From: B1Sed10-231 sp046483385 | GTDB taxonomy: Bacteria; Planctomycetota; Brocadiia; SM23-32 | Direction of reading: 5' to 3' | Assembly (NCBI GenBank): GCA_046483385.1 | Contig: JAWODG010000144.1 | Span: 1-64,000 of the forward strand | DNA: 64,000 bases | Shown here: positions 1 to 7,859 of the stretch, piece by piece | Position numbering within the stretch: the stretch's first letter is position 1 | Layout: each line of letters opens with the position of its first letter | Program-made: the position numbers and the translations under genes | Notes under the pieces: model-generated | Told to the model about the DNA's origin: nothing | Seen by the model: the letters and a program-made list of their open reading frames with translations, nothing else | The model's database searches: none

Positions 1-853
1 CCACCGGATCAAGGAATTCCGCCAGCGCAGCTACTGTAGCGGAGAGTTCGGCCGGTGCGTCGTCAATGCCAGCCCGGCTGAGAAATGCCCGCCATTGCCT
101 CTGCTTTGTGGCGTCCTCAGCGAACTCGGCAGTGAGCGCCACCGGGGGCTCCGCCGGCAAATCCGTGGTGCGTCCGTCGAACGTAGCGCGCACGGCCTGA
201 CACAGTGTCGAGCCCCTATACGCGAAACCACTCGCGAGAACGTAGAGATCGTAGAAGTCCTTCATTCGGCTGTTGATCATCCCGAGCACTACCATCGCGT
301 GCAGCTTCTCGGCGACTACCGTTTCGCGAGGACAGGCGCGCAGTACCGGAGCGGGGAAGTCCAGCAGCGTGGGGTATGTAATGCGCTGAGCCGCTGGGGT
401 TACGGCATCGCCAAAGCCGACGTCGACCGTGATGCGCACGGGCGATTTGCCGAGATATGCGGTTAGCTTCACCCGGAAACCCCCGTACTCCTGCCCTCCC
501 CGGATAGGCACAGCCGCTACGGAGCTTTCGTCAAATTGCAGGCCGTCCGGCACCACGTCGGCCCTGCAGAGGTCACGGAAAACACTTTCCAGATGCTCGT
601 CGGAGTCCTCTCCGTCCGCCAGCAGGTCCACGTCCATGGTCGGCCTGTGCGGTTCGCCTGTCCACACCAGGAACAGGGCCGCCCCCTTCAGCACGAAGTG
701 CTCAGCGTGCTCCGAGGCGGAGAGGCGATAGAGCAGCCGCTCCGTGGCATAACGCGACCAGACGAAGTTGGAAGCCTCGCCGGTTTCTCTGATCCGGTTC
801 AGAAGTCTCTGGCGCACGGAGGCCGGGACGTTTGAAAGACCGTCTGCATTCAA
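1..853 (-). CDS. abiEii: AbiEii-type nucleotidyltransferase toxin (3' end off window)
   Basis: Translating the minus strand from a TTG at 853 gives an uninterrupted frame to the left edge (about 284 codons), so the C-terminus is missing. The frame shows the AbiEii/AbiGii nucleotidyltransferase signature: KGAALF at about residue 57, MDVDLL (metal-binding Asp pair) about 15 residues later, and downstream VAEKLHAMV and MKDFYDLY. The TTG overlaps the TGA stop of the upstream antitoxin gene, as expected for a translationally coupled pair; an ATG one base further down is out of frame. AbiE systems are type IV toxin-antitoxin, abortive-infection modules in which this protein is the toxin. The start codon is inferred from the overlap. 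Confidence 0.85.
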   Translation of the reverse strand, partial: MNADGLSNVPASVRQRLLNRIRETGEASNFVWSRYATERLLYRLSASEHAEHFVLKGAALFLVWTGEPHRPTMDVDLLADGEDSDEHLESVFRDLCRADVVPDGLQFDESSVAAVPIRGGQEYGGFRVKLTAYLGKSPVRITVDVGFGDAVTPAAQRITYPTLLDFPAPVLRACPRETVVAEKLHAMVVLGMINSRMKDFYDLYVLASGFAYRGSTLCQAVRATFDGRTTDLPAEPPVALTAEFAEDATKQRQWRAFLSRAGIDDAPAELSATVAALAEFLDPV

Positions 854-1458
854 ACCATCGCCTCCATGTAGGGGCGAATAACGGTTGAGACCCGACAGAT
901 TTCGGCGTAGCGTTGGAGCTCGTCCACGCTGCACTTTTGAAGCCGCAGCACCTCGCGCAGTGCCTCCAGCGCAACGTCGAGCCCGAGCTTGTTGCGATAC
1001 TTGAAACAGTCCGCTACGGTTTTGGCAACGCTGTAGATGGGAACAGGCACGCCCTCGACGACGTGTTCCTCGATACCCTCCGTCATGGCCTCACCGGAGA
1101 ACCGCACGATGCGCAGTTGAGGCCGTTTCACTCGGGGCTCTGCGGACCTTCGGTCAATGGCCATCCAGACCTCGTGGGGGGTCTGCGTGCCAATCTCATG
1201 GAAGGCGAGGGCCGAAATGAGGCATATCACTCCTTTCGGCACGGCCCTGGCCGCCAGAGCAAGGCTGTGATGTGCCGTGACGTCGGCCCGGGGCAGCTCG
1301 TACAGCCCACGGGCAACGCGCCGGAGCCGGCCGTCCGCGCAAAGGCGCCGCAGGTACTCGTGGTGAATGCCCATTTCCCGCACCTCCCGCGCGCTTACGA
1401 CACCTTTGCGCCGGGCCAGTGCCAGTATCTTCTCCGCGTGTGTTTTGCCATTGGCCAT
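850..1458 (-). CDS. abiEi: AbiEi-type antitoxin, transcriptional regulator
   Basis: 202 residues. The N-terminal 60 residues form a winged-helix DNA-binding region (AREVREMGIHHEYLRRL, then a GLYEL beta-wing), followed by the AbiEi C-terminal domain with the conserved stretch around PIYSVAKTVADCFKYR. The family represses its own operon and neutralises the adjacent nucleotidyltransferase toxin. A longer frame begins at ATG 1476, but that codon lies inside the spacer of a near-consensus promoter. The ATG at 1458 (protein starting MANGKTHAEK) falls where transcription should begin, so I chose it and expect a leaderless or nearly leaderless mRNA. The stop overlaps the toxin start. Confidence 0.88.
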   Translation of the reverse strand: MANGKTHAEKILALARRKGVVSAREVREMGIHHEYLRRLCADGRLRRVARGLYELPRADVTAHHSLALAARAVPKGVICLISALAFHEIGTQTPHEVWMAIDRRSAEPRVKRPQLRIVRFSGEAMTEGIEEHVVEGVPVPIYSVAKTVADCFKYRNKLGLDVALEALREVLRLQKCSVDELQRYAEICRVSTVIRPYMEAMV

Positions 1459-1465
1459 GTGTATT

Positions 1466-1493
1466 ATTATAGACATAACATAATATATGTCAA
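1466..1493 (-). promoter_or_regulatory. Sigma70-type promoter of the abiE pair
   Basis: Minus strand: TTGACA at 1493-1488, a 16-bp spacer, TATAAT at 1471-1466; both boxes match consensus exactly. The expected start point is about 1459-1460, directly at the antitoxin ATG at 1458. The spacer is AT-rich, unlike the surrounding DNA, which suits an acquired module. Confidence 0.85.
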
Positions 1494-1694
1494 GCTTTAC
1501 GCAAACCAGCCGAGTAGGCCTGCATGGAAAGGGACCCTTTCGATGCCGTCCCCTGCGCGAAGTTTGACGGGGACTGCGGCGGGGCGTATCCTGCGGCCCT
1601 CGTGCTTGGGACGTCTCGGAGTTGACAGAAGTCCCGGTGGCTCGGTGCGTGGACGTACCGGCCGCAAGCGTTCCCTCAACGGAAGGTCCTGACT

Positions 1695-3062
1695 ATGCGC
1701 CCTCCCCAAGACCGCCCCAACATACTGCTGATCAACTGCGACGACCTGGGTTACGGCGACCTCGGCTGCTACGGCTCGCCGGTCAACAAGACGCCCCACC
1801 TTGACAGGCTGGCCTCCGAGGGCGTCCGGTTTACCGACTTCTACCAGGCCGCCCCCGTCTGCTCCCCGTCGCGGGCGGCGATGATGACCGGTTGCTACCC
1901 CCGCCGGGTCGGCCTGGCCACCAACGAGCACGGCGGCTGGGTGCTGTTCCCCGGCAACGCCGTGGGGCTGAACCCGGACGAGGTCACCACCGCCGACCTG
2001 CTCAAGGGACGCGGCTACGGCACCGGCATCGTCGGGAAGTGGCACCTGGGCGACCAGCCGGAGTTCTTGCCCACCAGGCACGGATTCGACACCTACTACG
2101 GCCTGCCCTACAGCAACGACATGGGCATCATGGAATGGCGGCCCGACTACCCGCCGCTGCCGCTGGTGAGCGACGAGGAGGTTATACAGGAGCAGCCCGA
2201 CCAGGCGTCCCTGACTGAGCGCTACGTGGAGGAGTGCGTCCGCTTCATGCGGGAGAACCGCGACCGGCCGTTCTTCCTCTACTTCGCCCACATGTACGTG
2301 CACCTGCCGCTCTACGCGCCGAAGCGCTTCCTGGAGCAGTCCGAGAACGGCGCCTACGGAGCGGCGGTCGAGTGCATCGACTGGAGCACGGGCGTGCTGC
2401 TGCACGAGTTGCGCCGGCTGGGGCTGGAGGAGAACACCCTGGTCATCTTCACCTCCGACAACGGGAGCCGCGCGCGGGACGAGGGCGGCAGCAACGCCCC
2501 CCTGCGCGGCACCAAAGGGACCACCTGGGAGGGCGGCCAGCGGCTGCCCTGCATCATGCGCTGGCCCGGCGTGATACCCGCCGGCAGCACCTGCCGCGAA
2601 CTCACCACGGCCATGGACTTGCTGCCCACCCTGGCCCGGCTCGGCGGGGCGGAACCACCCGCCGACCGCATCATAGACGGACACGACATCTGGCCGCTGG
2701 CCGTGGGCGAAGAGGGGGCGGAGTCGCCCTACGATGCGTTCTTCTACTACCTGTCCGACGACCTGGAGGCGGTGCGGTCCGGCCGGTGGAAGCTGCACCT
2801 GAAGACCGGGGAGCTCTACGACCTCGAGGCCGACGTGGGGGAGCAGAACGACGTGGCTTCCGAACACCCGGATGTGATCGAGAAACTGGAAGTGAAGGCC
2901 GAGGAATGCCGGCGCGACATCGGTGACGGTGTCACCGGCGATGAGGGTGAGAACTGCCGCCCGCCCGGCCGCGTCGAAGACCCGGTGCCGCTGACGGAGT
3001 TCGATCCCGAAAACCCCTACATGGTGGCCATGTACGACTGGGGCGACGGCCCGGGGCGCTGA
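1695..3062 (+). CDS. Sulfatase (arylsulfatase family)
   Basis: 455 residues. Formylglycine-dependent sulfatase: NILLINCDDLGYGDLGCYG at residues 9-27 supplies the paired calcium-binding Asp, VCSPSRAAMMTG at 55-66 has the Cys56 of the C-x-P-S-R motif that is converted to formylglycine, GKWHLGD at about 114-120 supplies Lys and His of the active site, and FTSDNGS with a later lysine completes the metal site. No clear signal peptide is seen, so the protein looks cytoplasmic or uses an unusual export route. A GGAAGG ribosome site lies 8 bases before the ATG. Substrate is unknown; the nearby sialidase-like and ADP-ribosylglycohydrolase-family genes suggest sulfated glycan breakdown. Confidence 0.93.
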   Translation: MRPPQDRPNILLINCDDLGYGDLGCYGSPVNKTPHLDRLASEGVRFTDFYQAAPVCSPSRAAMMTGCYPRRVGLATNEHGGWVLFPGNAVGLNPDEVTTADLLKGRGYGTGIVGKWHLGDQPEFLPTRHGFDTYYGLPYSNDMGIMEWRPDYPPLPLVSDEEVIQEQPDQASLTERYVEECVRFMRENRDRPFFLYFAHMYVHLPLYAPKRFLEQSENGAYGAAVECIDWSTGVLLHELRRLGLEENTLVIFTSDNGSRARDEGGSNAPLRGTKGTTWEGGQRLPCIMRWPGVIPAGSTCRELTTAMDLLPTLARLGGAEPPADRIIDGHDIWPLAVGEEGAESPYDAFFYYLSDDLEAVRSGRWKLHLKTGELYDLEADVGEQNDVASEHPDVIEKLEVKAEECRRDIGDGVTGDEGENCRPPGRVEDPVPLTEFDPENPYMVAMYDWGDGPGR

Positions 3063-3167
3063 CCTGTAAGAGGGAAATGCATGATGCCGACGTGTCGAGG
3101 ACAGCGCGCCGTACCCGGCAAACCGCGGCGCGCCCGTTTAGCTTGTCTGCAGCGCGCCCCCTGGAGT

Positions 3168-3229
3168 GCGGTGGCTTGCCACCGCCTTGCCTCCTGCCGG
3201 CTTGCCGGCAGGCGGCGGGCTTGCCCGCC
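3168..3229. repeat. Three consecutive GC-rich palindromes, each with a TT centre
   Basis: In the gap 3063-3491, which holds no convincing gene, three perfect inverted repeats follow one another: 3168-3185 (8-bp arms), 3193-3212 (9-bp arms) and 3214-3229 (7-bp arms), each with TT between the arms. They would form stable short-loop hairpins and resemble REP/BIME-type extragenic repeats. Further GC-rich dyads continue to about 3310. The rest of the gap to the sialidase-like start shows nothing I can name. Confidence 0.7.
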
Positions 3230-3491
3230 TCGTTCGCGGGGCGCGTCTGCCATCCGACATCCCGCCCGGGGGCAAGCCGCCGGGAGCGAAAGCGGCGCCA
3301 GGGCGCCGCAATCCAGGATTCACCGTTCGTGCACACCACGTAACTTCACGTCGTCCGGAGGGTGTTGTCAGCAGTGCGGTTCCGCGTCTGCAAGGCCCTT
3401 CTCGTCCTGCCGTTTCGGATCCGTCTGCTCTCCGAAGGCCTGCCCTTTCCCCCGACAGCCAGAGAGAGTCACCTGACGAAAGGACCGCCTC

Positions 3492-4604
3492 ATGCTGACC
3501 AAGACCGACCTGTTCCAAGCCGGCGACCACGGGTATCACATCTACCGCGTGCCCGGCATCTCGGTCAGTCCGGGCGGCGTCGTGCTGGCTTACGTGGAGG
3601 CGCGCCTGGAGACGGCGAGCGACTGGGCCGATATCGACATCCTGATGCGCCGCAGCCTCGACGGCGGCCAAAGCTGGGAGCCGGCCGTGAAGGTCGTGGA
3701 CCACGCCGACTTCGGCCCGGGCCCGGCCAACAACTTCGTCACGATCCCCGACCGGGACACCGGCGAAGTGCACGCCCTGCACTGCCATGACTACGCCCGC
3801 GTCTTCTACCGAGCGAGCGAAGACCACGGGGAGACGTTCTCCGATCCGCTGGAGATAACCGACGTGCTGGCCGAGTTCCGTTCGGAGTATGATTGGGGCG
3901 TCTGCGCCGTCGGCCCCGGGCACGGTATCCAGCTCGACAACGGGCGGCTTCTGGCACCCATCTGGCTGTCGGAGTCCCACACTCACGCGCACCGCCCCAA
4001 CCGCGCGGCCGTCATCTACAGCGACGACCACGGCGCCACGTGGCAGCGCGGTGACATGGTGCCGGACACCATCCCCTGCTGCAACGAGACGGAGGCGGTG
4101 CAACTTGCCGACGGACGCGTGCTGCTGAACATGCGCAACATGGGCGAGGGGCGGCGCCGTGCGGTGACCGTCAGCAACGACGACGTCCACGACTGGGCCG
4201 AGCCGTGGCACGACGACGAACTGCCCGAGCCGCGCTGCTTCGGCAGCATCCACCGCCTGACGAAGGAGGGCGAAGACGACCGCAACCGCATCCTGTTCAG
4301 CAACCCGGACGTCTGGGACACACTTGAGGACAACCCCATAGACTGGGGCGACCGCCGGGACGTGACCGTGCGTCTGAGCTACGACGAGTGCGAGACGTGG
4401 CCGGTCAAGCGCCGCCTGCAGGAAGGGCCGAGCGGTTACAGCGACCTCGCCGTGCTGCCCGACAGTACCGTCCTGTGCATCTACGAGCGGGGGCGGGTCG
4501 AGGGCGGCCATACCGCCAGCAACCGGTTCATGACCGTCGCGCACTTCGACCTGGAGTGGCTTACCGAGGGCGCCGACAGCATTACCGAGGAGAAAAGCCG
4601 ATGA
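3492..4604 (+). CDS. Sialidase-like (BNR repeat) hydrolase
   Basis: 370 residues of six-bladed propeller type. A YRVPGI stretch (residues 18-23) matches the F/Y-R-I-P arginine of exo-sialidases; Asp-box repeats appear as SLDGGQSWE, SEDHGETF, SDDHGATW and the degenerate SYDECETW. NETEAVQL carries a candidate catalytic Glu and GYSDLAVL a candidate nucleophilic Tyr. No signal peptide is visible. The stop overlaps the next start (ATGA at 4601-4604), so the gene is translationally coupled to the ADP-ribosylglycohydrolase-family gene. The family cleaves terminal sialic acids or related sugars; the actual substrate is inferred only at class level. Confidence 0.82.
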   Translation: MLTKTDLFQAGDHGYHIYRVPGISVSPGGVVLAYVEARLETASDWADIDILMRRSLDGGQSWEPAVKVVDHADFGPGPANNFVTIPDRDTGEVHALHCHDYARVFYRASEDHGETFSDPLEITDVLAEFRSEYDWGVCAVGPGHGIQLDNGRLLAPIWLSESHTHAHRPNRAAVIYSDDHGATWQRGDMVPDTIPCCNETEAVQLADGRVLLNMRNMGEGRRRAVTVSNDDVHDWAEPWHDDELPEPRCFGSIHRLTKEGEDDRNRILFSNPDVWDTLEDNPIDWGDRRDVTVRLSYDECETWPVKRRLQEGPSGYSDLAVLPDSTVLCIYERGRVEGGHTASNRFMTVAHFDLEWLTEGADSITEEKSR

Positions 4605-6199
4605 TACTCAACCGGGACGACTACCGCCGTAAGGTTCTCGGCTGCTGGATGGGCAAGAACATCGGCGGCACGCTGGGCGCGCCTTTCGAGTGGAAGCGCC
4701 AGATCAACGATGTGTCCTTCTACACGCAGGACCTCGGCGGCGAGCCGCTACCGAACGACGACCTGGACATCCAGCTACTCTGGCTGGTCGCCCTGGAGGA
4801 GATGGGCGTTGATCTCGACGCTCACACCCTCGCCGACTACTGGTGCCTCTACGTCACGCCGCACTGGTCGGAGTACGGCACCGCCAAGACGAACATGCGA
4901 CAGGGCCTCCTGCCGGCGCTCTCCGGCACGGTCGAAAACGACTATAAGCACAGTTGCGGCTGCTTCATCCGGTCGGAGATCTGGGCCTGCATCGCCCCCG
5001 GCTGTCCGGAGATCGCCGCACGCTACGCCCGCGAGGACGCCATCCTGGACCACGGCAACGGGGAGGGCACGTACGGCGAAGTCTTCTGCGCCGCGCTCGA
5101 GAGCGCCGCTTTCGTTGTGGACGATCTCCGCGCACTGATTGACATCGGCCTGTCCTACATCCCCGAGGACTGCGGCGTTGCGGGCGCCGTCCGGTGTGCG
5201 GTGGACGCCTTCGACGCGGGCAAGAGCTGGCGGGAGGCGCGTGACGACATCCTGCGCGACTATCGGGGAGGGACCTTCATGGGGCAGCCCGATCGCACCA
5301 GCCCGGAAGACAGGGAGAAGGCCTTCCACACCGGCCGGCGCGGTTACGACGCCCCGTCCAACGTGGCCATCGTGGTACTGGGACTGCTCTATGGCGCCGA
5401 CGACTTCGACGAGATGATCTGCACCACCGTCAACTGCGGTGAGGACACCGACTGCACGGGCGCGACCGCCGGCGCCATCTTCGGCATCATACACGGCATC
5501 GACGCCATCCCGGAACGCTGGATCGAACCCATCGGCCGGAGCATCAAGACGGCCTGCCTGAACCTGGGCGAACTCGGCTATTTCGGCAACCAGTTGCCGG
5601 ACACCATAGACGAGCTGACCGACCGCACGGAACGGATGGCCGAGCAGATCCTCGCGCGCCACAGGTTCGCCGGGACCGAGCTGAGTCGGGACGAGCCGAC
5701 CGATCTGGAGGACCTGAGCCCCGATGCGCTGAAGGCCCCCGACGGCGGCGCCGGGCTCTACGAGGGGGCGGGCGGCACGGTGCACCGGTTCGACTTTTTC
5801 ACCGTGATAGTGGATTACGGCTCCGACCCCACTGTCCGCAACGGCGAGACCAGGACGGTCCGCCTGACCATCGAGAACAATTACAAGACTCAGGCCAACA
5901 TTTCGATGCACTGGTACCTCCCGGACGGGTGGGAGATATGGCCGGGGCGTGACGCCTACGTTATGTCGCTGCCGGGGAATCTCAGCGGTTCGCGCACGCT
6001 GGAATTTGCATTGCGGACCGACGAGGTCCGTCAGGCACTGACGCGGTTCGTTGTCGAGCTGACCATCGAAGGCCGCCCGACCGTCATGCTGGTCCCCGTC
6101 ATGCTGTTGAACGGCAACGGGGCCGGCCCCGTCGCGCAGCCGCCGGACGAACAAACTGACGATGGTCCCGAGCCATCAGGGGCGGAGGAATCGAGATGA
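4601..6199 (+). CDS. ADP-ribosylglycohydrolase-family protein with C-terminal beta-domain
   Basis: 532 residues starting at the ATG overlapping the upstream stop. The N-terminal 400 residues are the all-helical ADP-ribosylglycohydrolase (ARH/DraG) fold: GCWMGKNIGGTLG, PNDDLDIQ (residues 51-57, metal-binding Asp cluster) and, near 285, GEDTDCTGATAG with the second metal cluster. A C-terminal region of about 100 residues (from about 430, around FFTVIVDYGSDPTVRNGE) looks like an immunoglobulin-type beta-sandwich and is not part of the core. In catabolic clusters of this kind the family probably acts on N- or O-glycosidic sugar derivatives rather than on ADP-ribosylated proteins. Overlaps the RraA-like gene by 4 bases. 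Confidence 0.87.
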   Translation: MILNRDDYRRKVLGCWMGKNIGGTLGAPFEWKRQINDVSFYTQDLGGEPLPNDDLDIQLLWLVALEEMGVDLDAHTLADYWCLYVTPHWSEYGTAKTNMRQGLLPALSGTVENDYKHSCGCFIRSEIWACIAPGCPEIAARYAREDAILDHGNGEGTYGEVFCAALESAAFVVDDLRALIDIGLSYIPEDCGVAGAVRCAVDAFDAGKSWREARDDILRDYRGGTFMGQPDRTSPEDREKAFHTGRRGYDAPSNVAIVVLGLLYGADDFDEMICTTVNCGEDTDCTGATAGAIFGIIHGIDAIPERWIEPIGRSIKTACLNLGELGYFGNQLPDTIDELTDRTERMAEQILARHRFAGTELSRDEPTDLEDLSPDALKAPDGGAGLYEGAGGTVHRFDFFTVIVDYGSDPTVRNGETRTVRLTIENNYKTQANISMHWYLPDGWEIWPGRDAYVMSLPGNLSGSRTLEFALRTDEVRQALTRFVVELTIEGRPTVMLVPVMLLNGNGAGPVAQPPDEQTDDGPEPSGAEESR

Positions 6200-6936
6200 A
6201 CCGACCACTGAGCGATGCCGAACTGCTGGAGCTGAAACGCTGGGACACGCCCGCGGTCTACAATGGCTGGGAACAGGTGACCTCCCGCGATCCCGCCGCC
6301 GATTGCTTCAACATGGAGCCGATCACCGACTTCATGCCCCACATGGGGCCCATGGTGGGTTACGCCGTCACCGTGCAGTTCGAACCGAGCAGCGCCGAGC
6401 ACCCGAAGGCCAACCCCGACGGCTGGGCCGAGTACCGCCGTTACGTCGCCGGCGTGCCGGGTCCAAAGATCGTCGTGCTGCAGGACCTGGACAAGCCCCG
6501 GACGGTCGGCTCCTTCTGGGGCGAGGTCAACAGCAGCATCCACCGCGCCCTGGGCTGCGTGGGCACCATCACAGACGGCGCCATTCGTGACCTGGACGAG
6601 ATGACCGACGTGGGCTTCAAGGCGCTGGCGCGGCGGCTCTGCGTGGGCCACGCGCATTCGTTCCCGGTGCGCTGGGACTGCGACGTCGAGGTCTTCGGCC
6701 GGACGGTCCGCCCGGGACAGCTCATCCACGCCGACCAGCACGGCTTTTTGGTCATCCCCGAAGAGGACCAGCAGGGGCTGCTCGAGGCCGTCCGCTTCAT
6801 GGACTCCCAGGAGTGCAACACGACCATCGCCGCCGCGCGTAGCGCGGCGGGCAAAACGATGGGGGAGACCGTGCAGGCGATCAACCGCGCGGGCGCCGAA
6901 TTCCAAGCCGCCGTCCGCCGCCGCTTCGGCGGTTGA
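6196..6936 (+). CDS. RraA-like (HMG/CHA aldolase family) protein
   Basis: 246 residues. Matches the RraA / 4-hydroxy-4-methyl-2-oxoglutarate aldolase fold: AVYNGWEQV near the start, GSFWGEVNSSIHRALGCVGTITDGAIRDLDEM in mid-protein (a G-E-x6-A-x2-G-x3-DG-x-RD-type active-site stretch), then RPGQLIHADQHGFLVIPEE. Class II metal-dependent aldolases of this fold cleave 2-keto acids to pyruvate; other members inhibit RNase E. The operon position after sialidase-like and ADP-ribosylglycohydrolase-family genes makes a catabolic aldolase or decarboxylase more likely. Coupled to the preceding gene by ATGA overlap. Confidence 0.85.
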   Translation: MNRPLSDAELLELKRWDTPAVYNGWEQVTSRDPAADCFNMEPITDFMPHMGPMVGYAVTVQFEPSSAEHPKANPDGWAEYRRYVAGVPGPKIVVLQDLDKPRTVGSFWGEVNSSIHRALGCVGTITDGAIRDLDEMTDVGFKALARRLCVGHAHSFPVRWDCDVEVFGRTVRPGQLIHADQHGFLVIPEEDQQGLLEAVRFMDSQECNTTIAAARSAAGKTMGETVQAINRAGAEFQAAVRRRFGG

Positions 6937-6956
6937 AGGAGCCCTACAACCCCGTG

Positions 6957-6999
6957 TGGTAGGCGGAGCCGCTTCCCGGTAGGCGGAGCCATGCTCCGC
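6957..6999. repeat. Direct repeat plus GC-rich palindrome after the RraA-like gene
   Basis: A GTAGGCGGAGCC block occurs twice (about 6959-6970 and 6979-6990). The second copy runs into the palindrome GCGGAGC-CAT-GCTCCGC at 6983-6999. It sits between two convergent genes and could act as a hairpin stop for transcription, but no T-run follows. It looks like another of the short extragenic palindromes of this genome. Confidence 0.55.
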
Positions 7000-7005
7000 G
7001 CTTTC

Positions 7006-7815
7006 TCACAGCGCCTTCAGGAACTCGATGTCGTGCCGCATGGCCTCCAGCTTGCTGAGGTCACCCCGCTCGTCCGCCGCGAACTCCAGCATCAGCCATC
7101 CGTCGTAGTCCGCCTCTCGCAGGGCCTCCCCGAAGCGCGAGTAGTCCGCGATGCCCTCGTCCAGCAGCGTCCGCCCTCGCCACGTGTCGCTCTCCTCGTG
7201 CGTGTGGTTCTGCATGTGGCAGTGCTCCGCGTAGGGCAGCAGCGTCATGTAATCGTCCACGCTGTTCTCCCGGTACTCGCGGTTGCCGGCCGGGCAGGGT
7301 ATCTGCCAGTTCAGCGCCACGTTGTCGTGCCCGATACGTTCCATGACCTCCGCCACGTTGTCCCACCGGTTCAGAATGGTGTTGGCGTGGCGCTCCAGCA
7401 CGACGCTGATCCCGGCGTCGGCCGCCCTGTCGCCGAATTCGCGCACGTCGGCCATCACGGCCTCTATCTCGTCCTCGGAGCACTCCTCGTAGTTCTTTGT
7501 GCCGGCCCAGATGCGGATGATGGGCGCGCCGAAGAGCTTGGTCAGTTCGATCTGGTTCTTTTTGGTGACCGGCACATCGTCGAACTCCACCTCCCGTCCG
7601 ACGCGGTAGTATGAGCCGAAGACGGGTATCTCGATGCCCTTTGCGGCGGCGTGGGCGACCACCTCCGCTATCTCGTCGGGGTCGGGCGGGTAGGCGACGT
7701 GGGGCGGCTGCCCCCATACCTCGACGCCCTCGGCGCCGACCTCCGCCGCCGTATCGATGGCCTCCTTGATGCTCACGTCCCGGCATGCGATGGTGCAGAT
7801 TCCTGCCCTTGCCAC
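7006..7815 (-). CDS. Sugar phosphate isomerase/epimerase (xylose isomerase-like TIM barrel)
   Basis: 269 residues from a GTG at 7815, preceded by GGAGGA four bases upstream; the open frame extends further upstream but that part is low-complexity and poorly coding. The protein has the AP endonuclease 2 fold: GVEVWG on an early strand, IIRIWAGTKNYE, VVLERHANT, HCHMQNHTHEE and WLMLEFAADE supply the His/Asp/Glu metal ligands expected of the family. Such enzymes interconvert ketoses or inositol derivatives. It lies 44 bases downstream of the glycyl radical enzyme gene on the same strand, so the two probably form one catabolic unit. Confidence 0.85.
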   Translation of the reverse strand: MARAGICTIACRDVSIKEAIDTAAEVGAEGVEVWGQPPHVAYPPDPDEIAEVVAHAAAKGIEIPVFGSYYRVGREVEFDDVPVTKKNQIELTKLFGAPIIRIWAGTKNYEECSEDEIEAVMADVREFGDRAADAGISVVLERHANTILNRWDNVAEVMERIGHDNVALNWQIPCPAGNREYRENSVDDYMTLLPYAEHCHMQNHTHEESDTWRGRTLLDEGIADYSRFGEALREADYDGWLMLEFAADERGDLSKLEAMRHDIEFLKAL

Positions 7816-7859
7816 GATGTCCTCCGTGTGTCTTAAGGGTCCCGCAAAACGTAGTGTCC

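Noticed and set aside
1497..2867. Long minus-strand open frame opposite the sulfatase
   Set aside because: High-GC antisense shadow; the plus strand encodes the complete sulfatase motifs.
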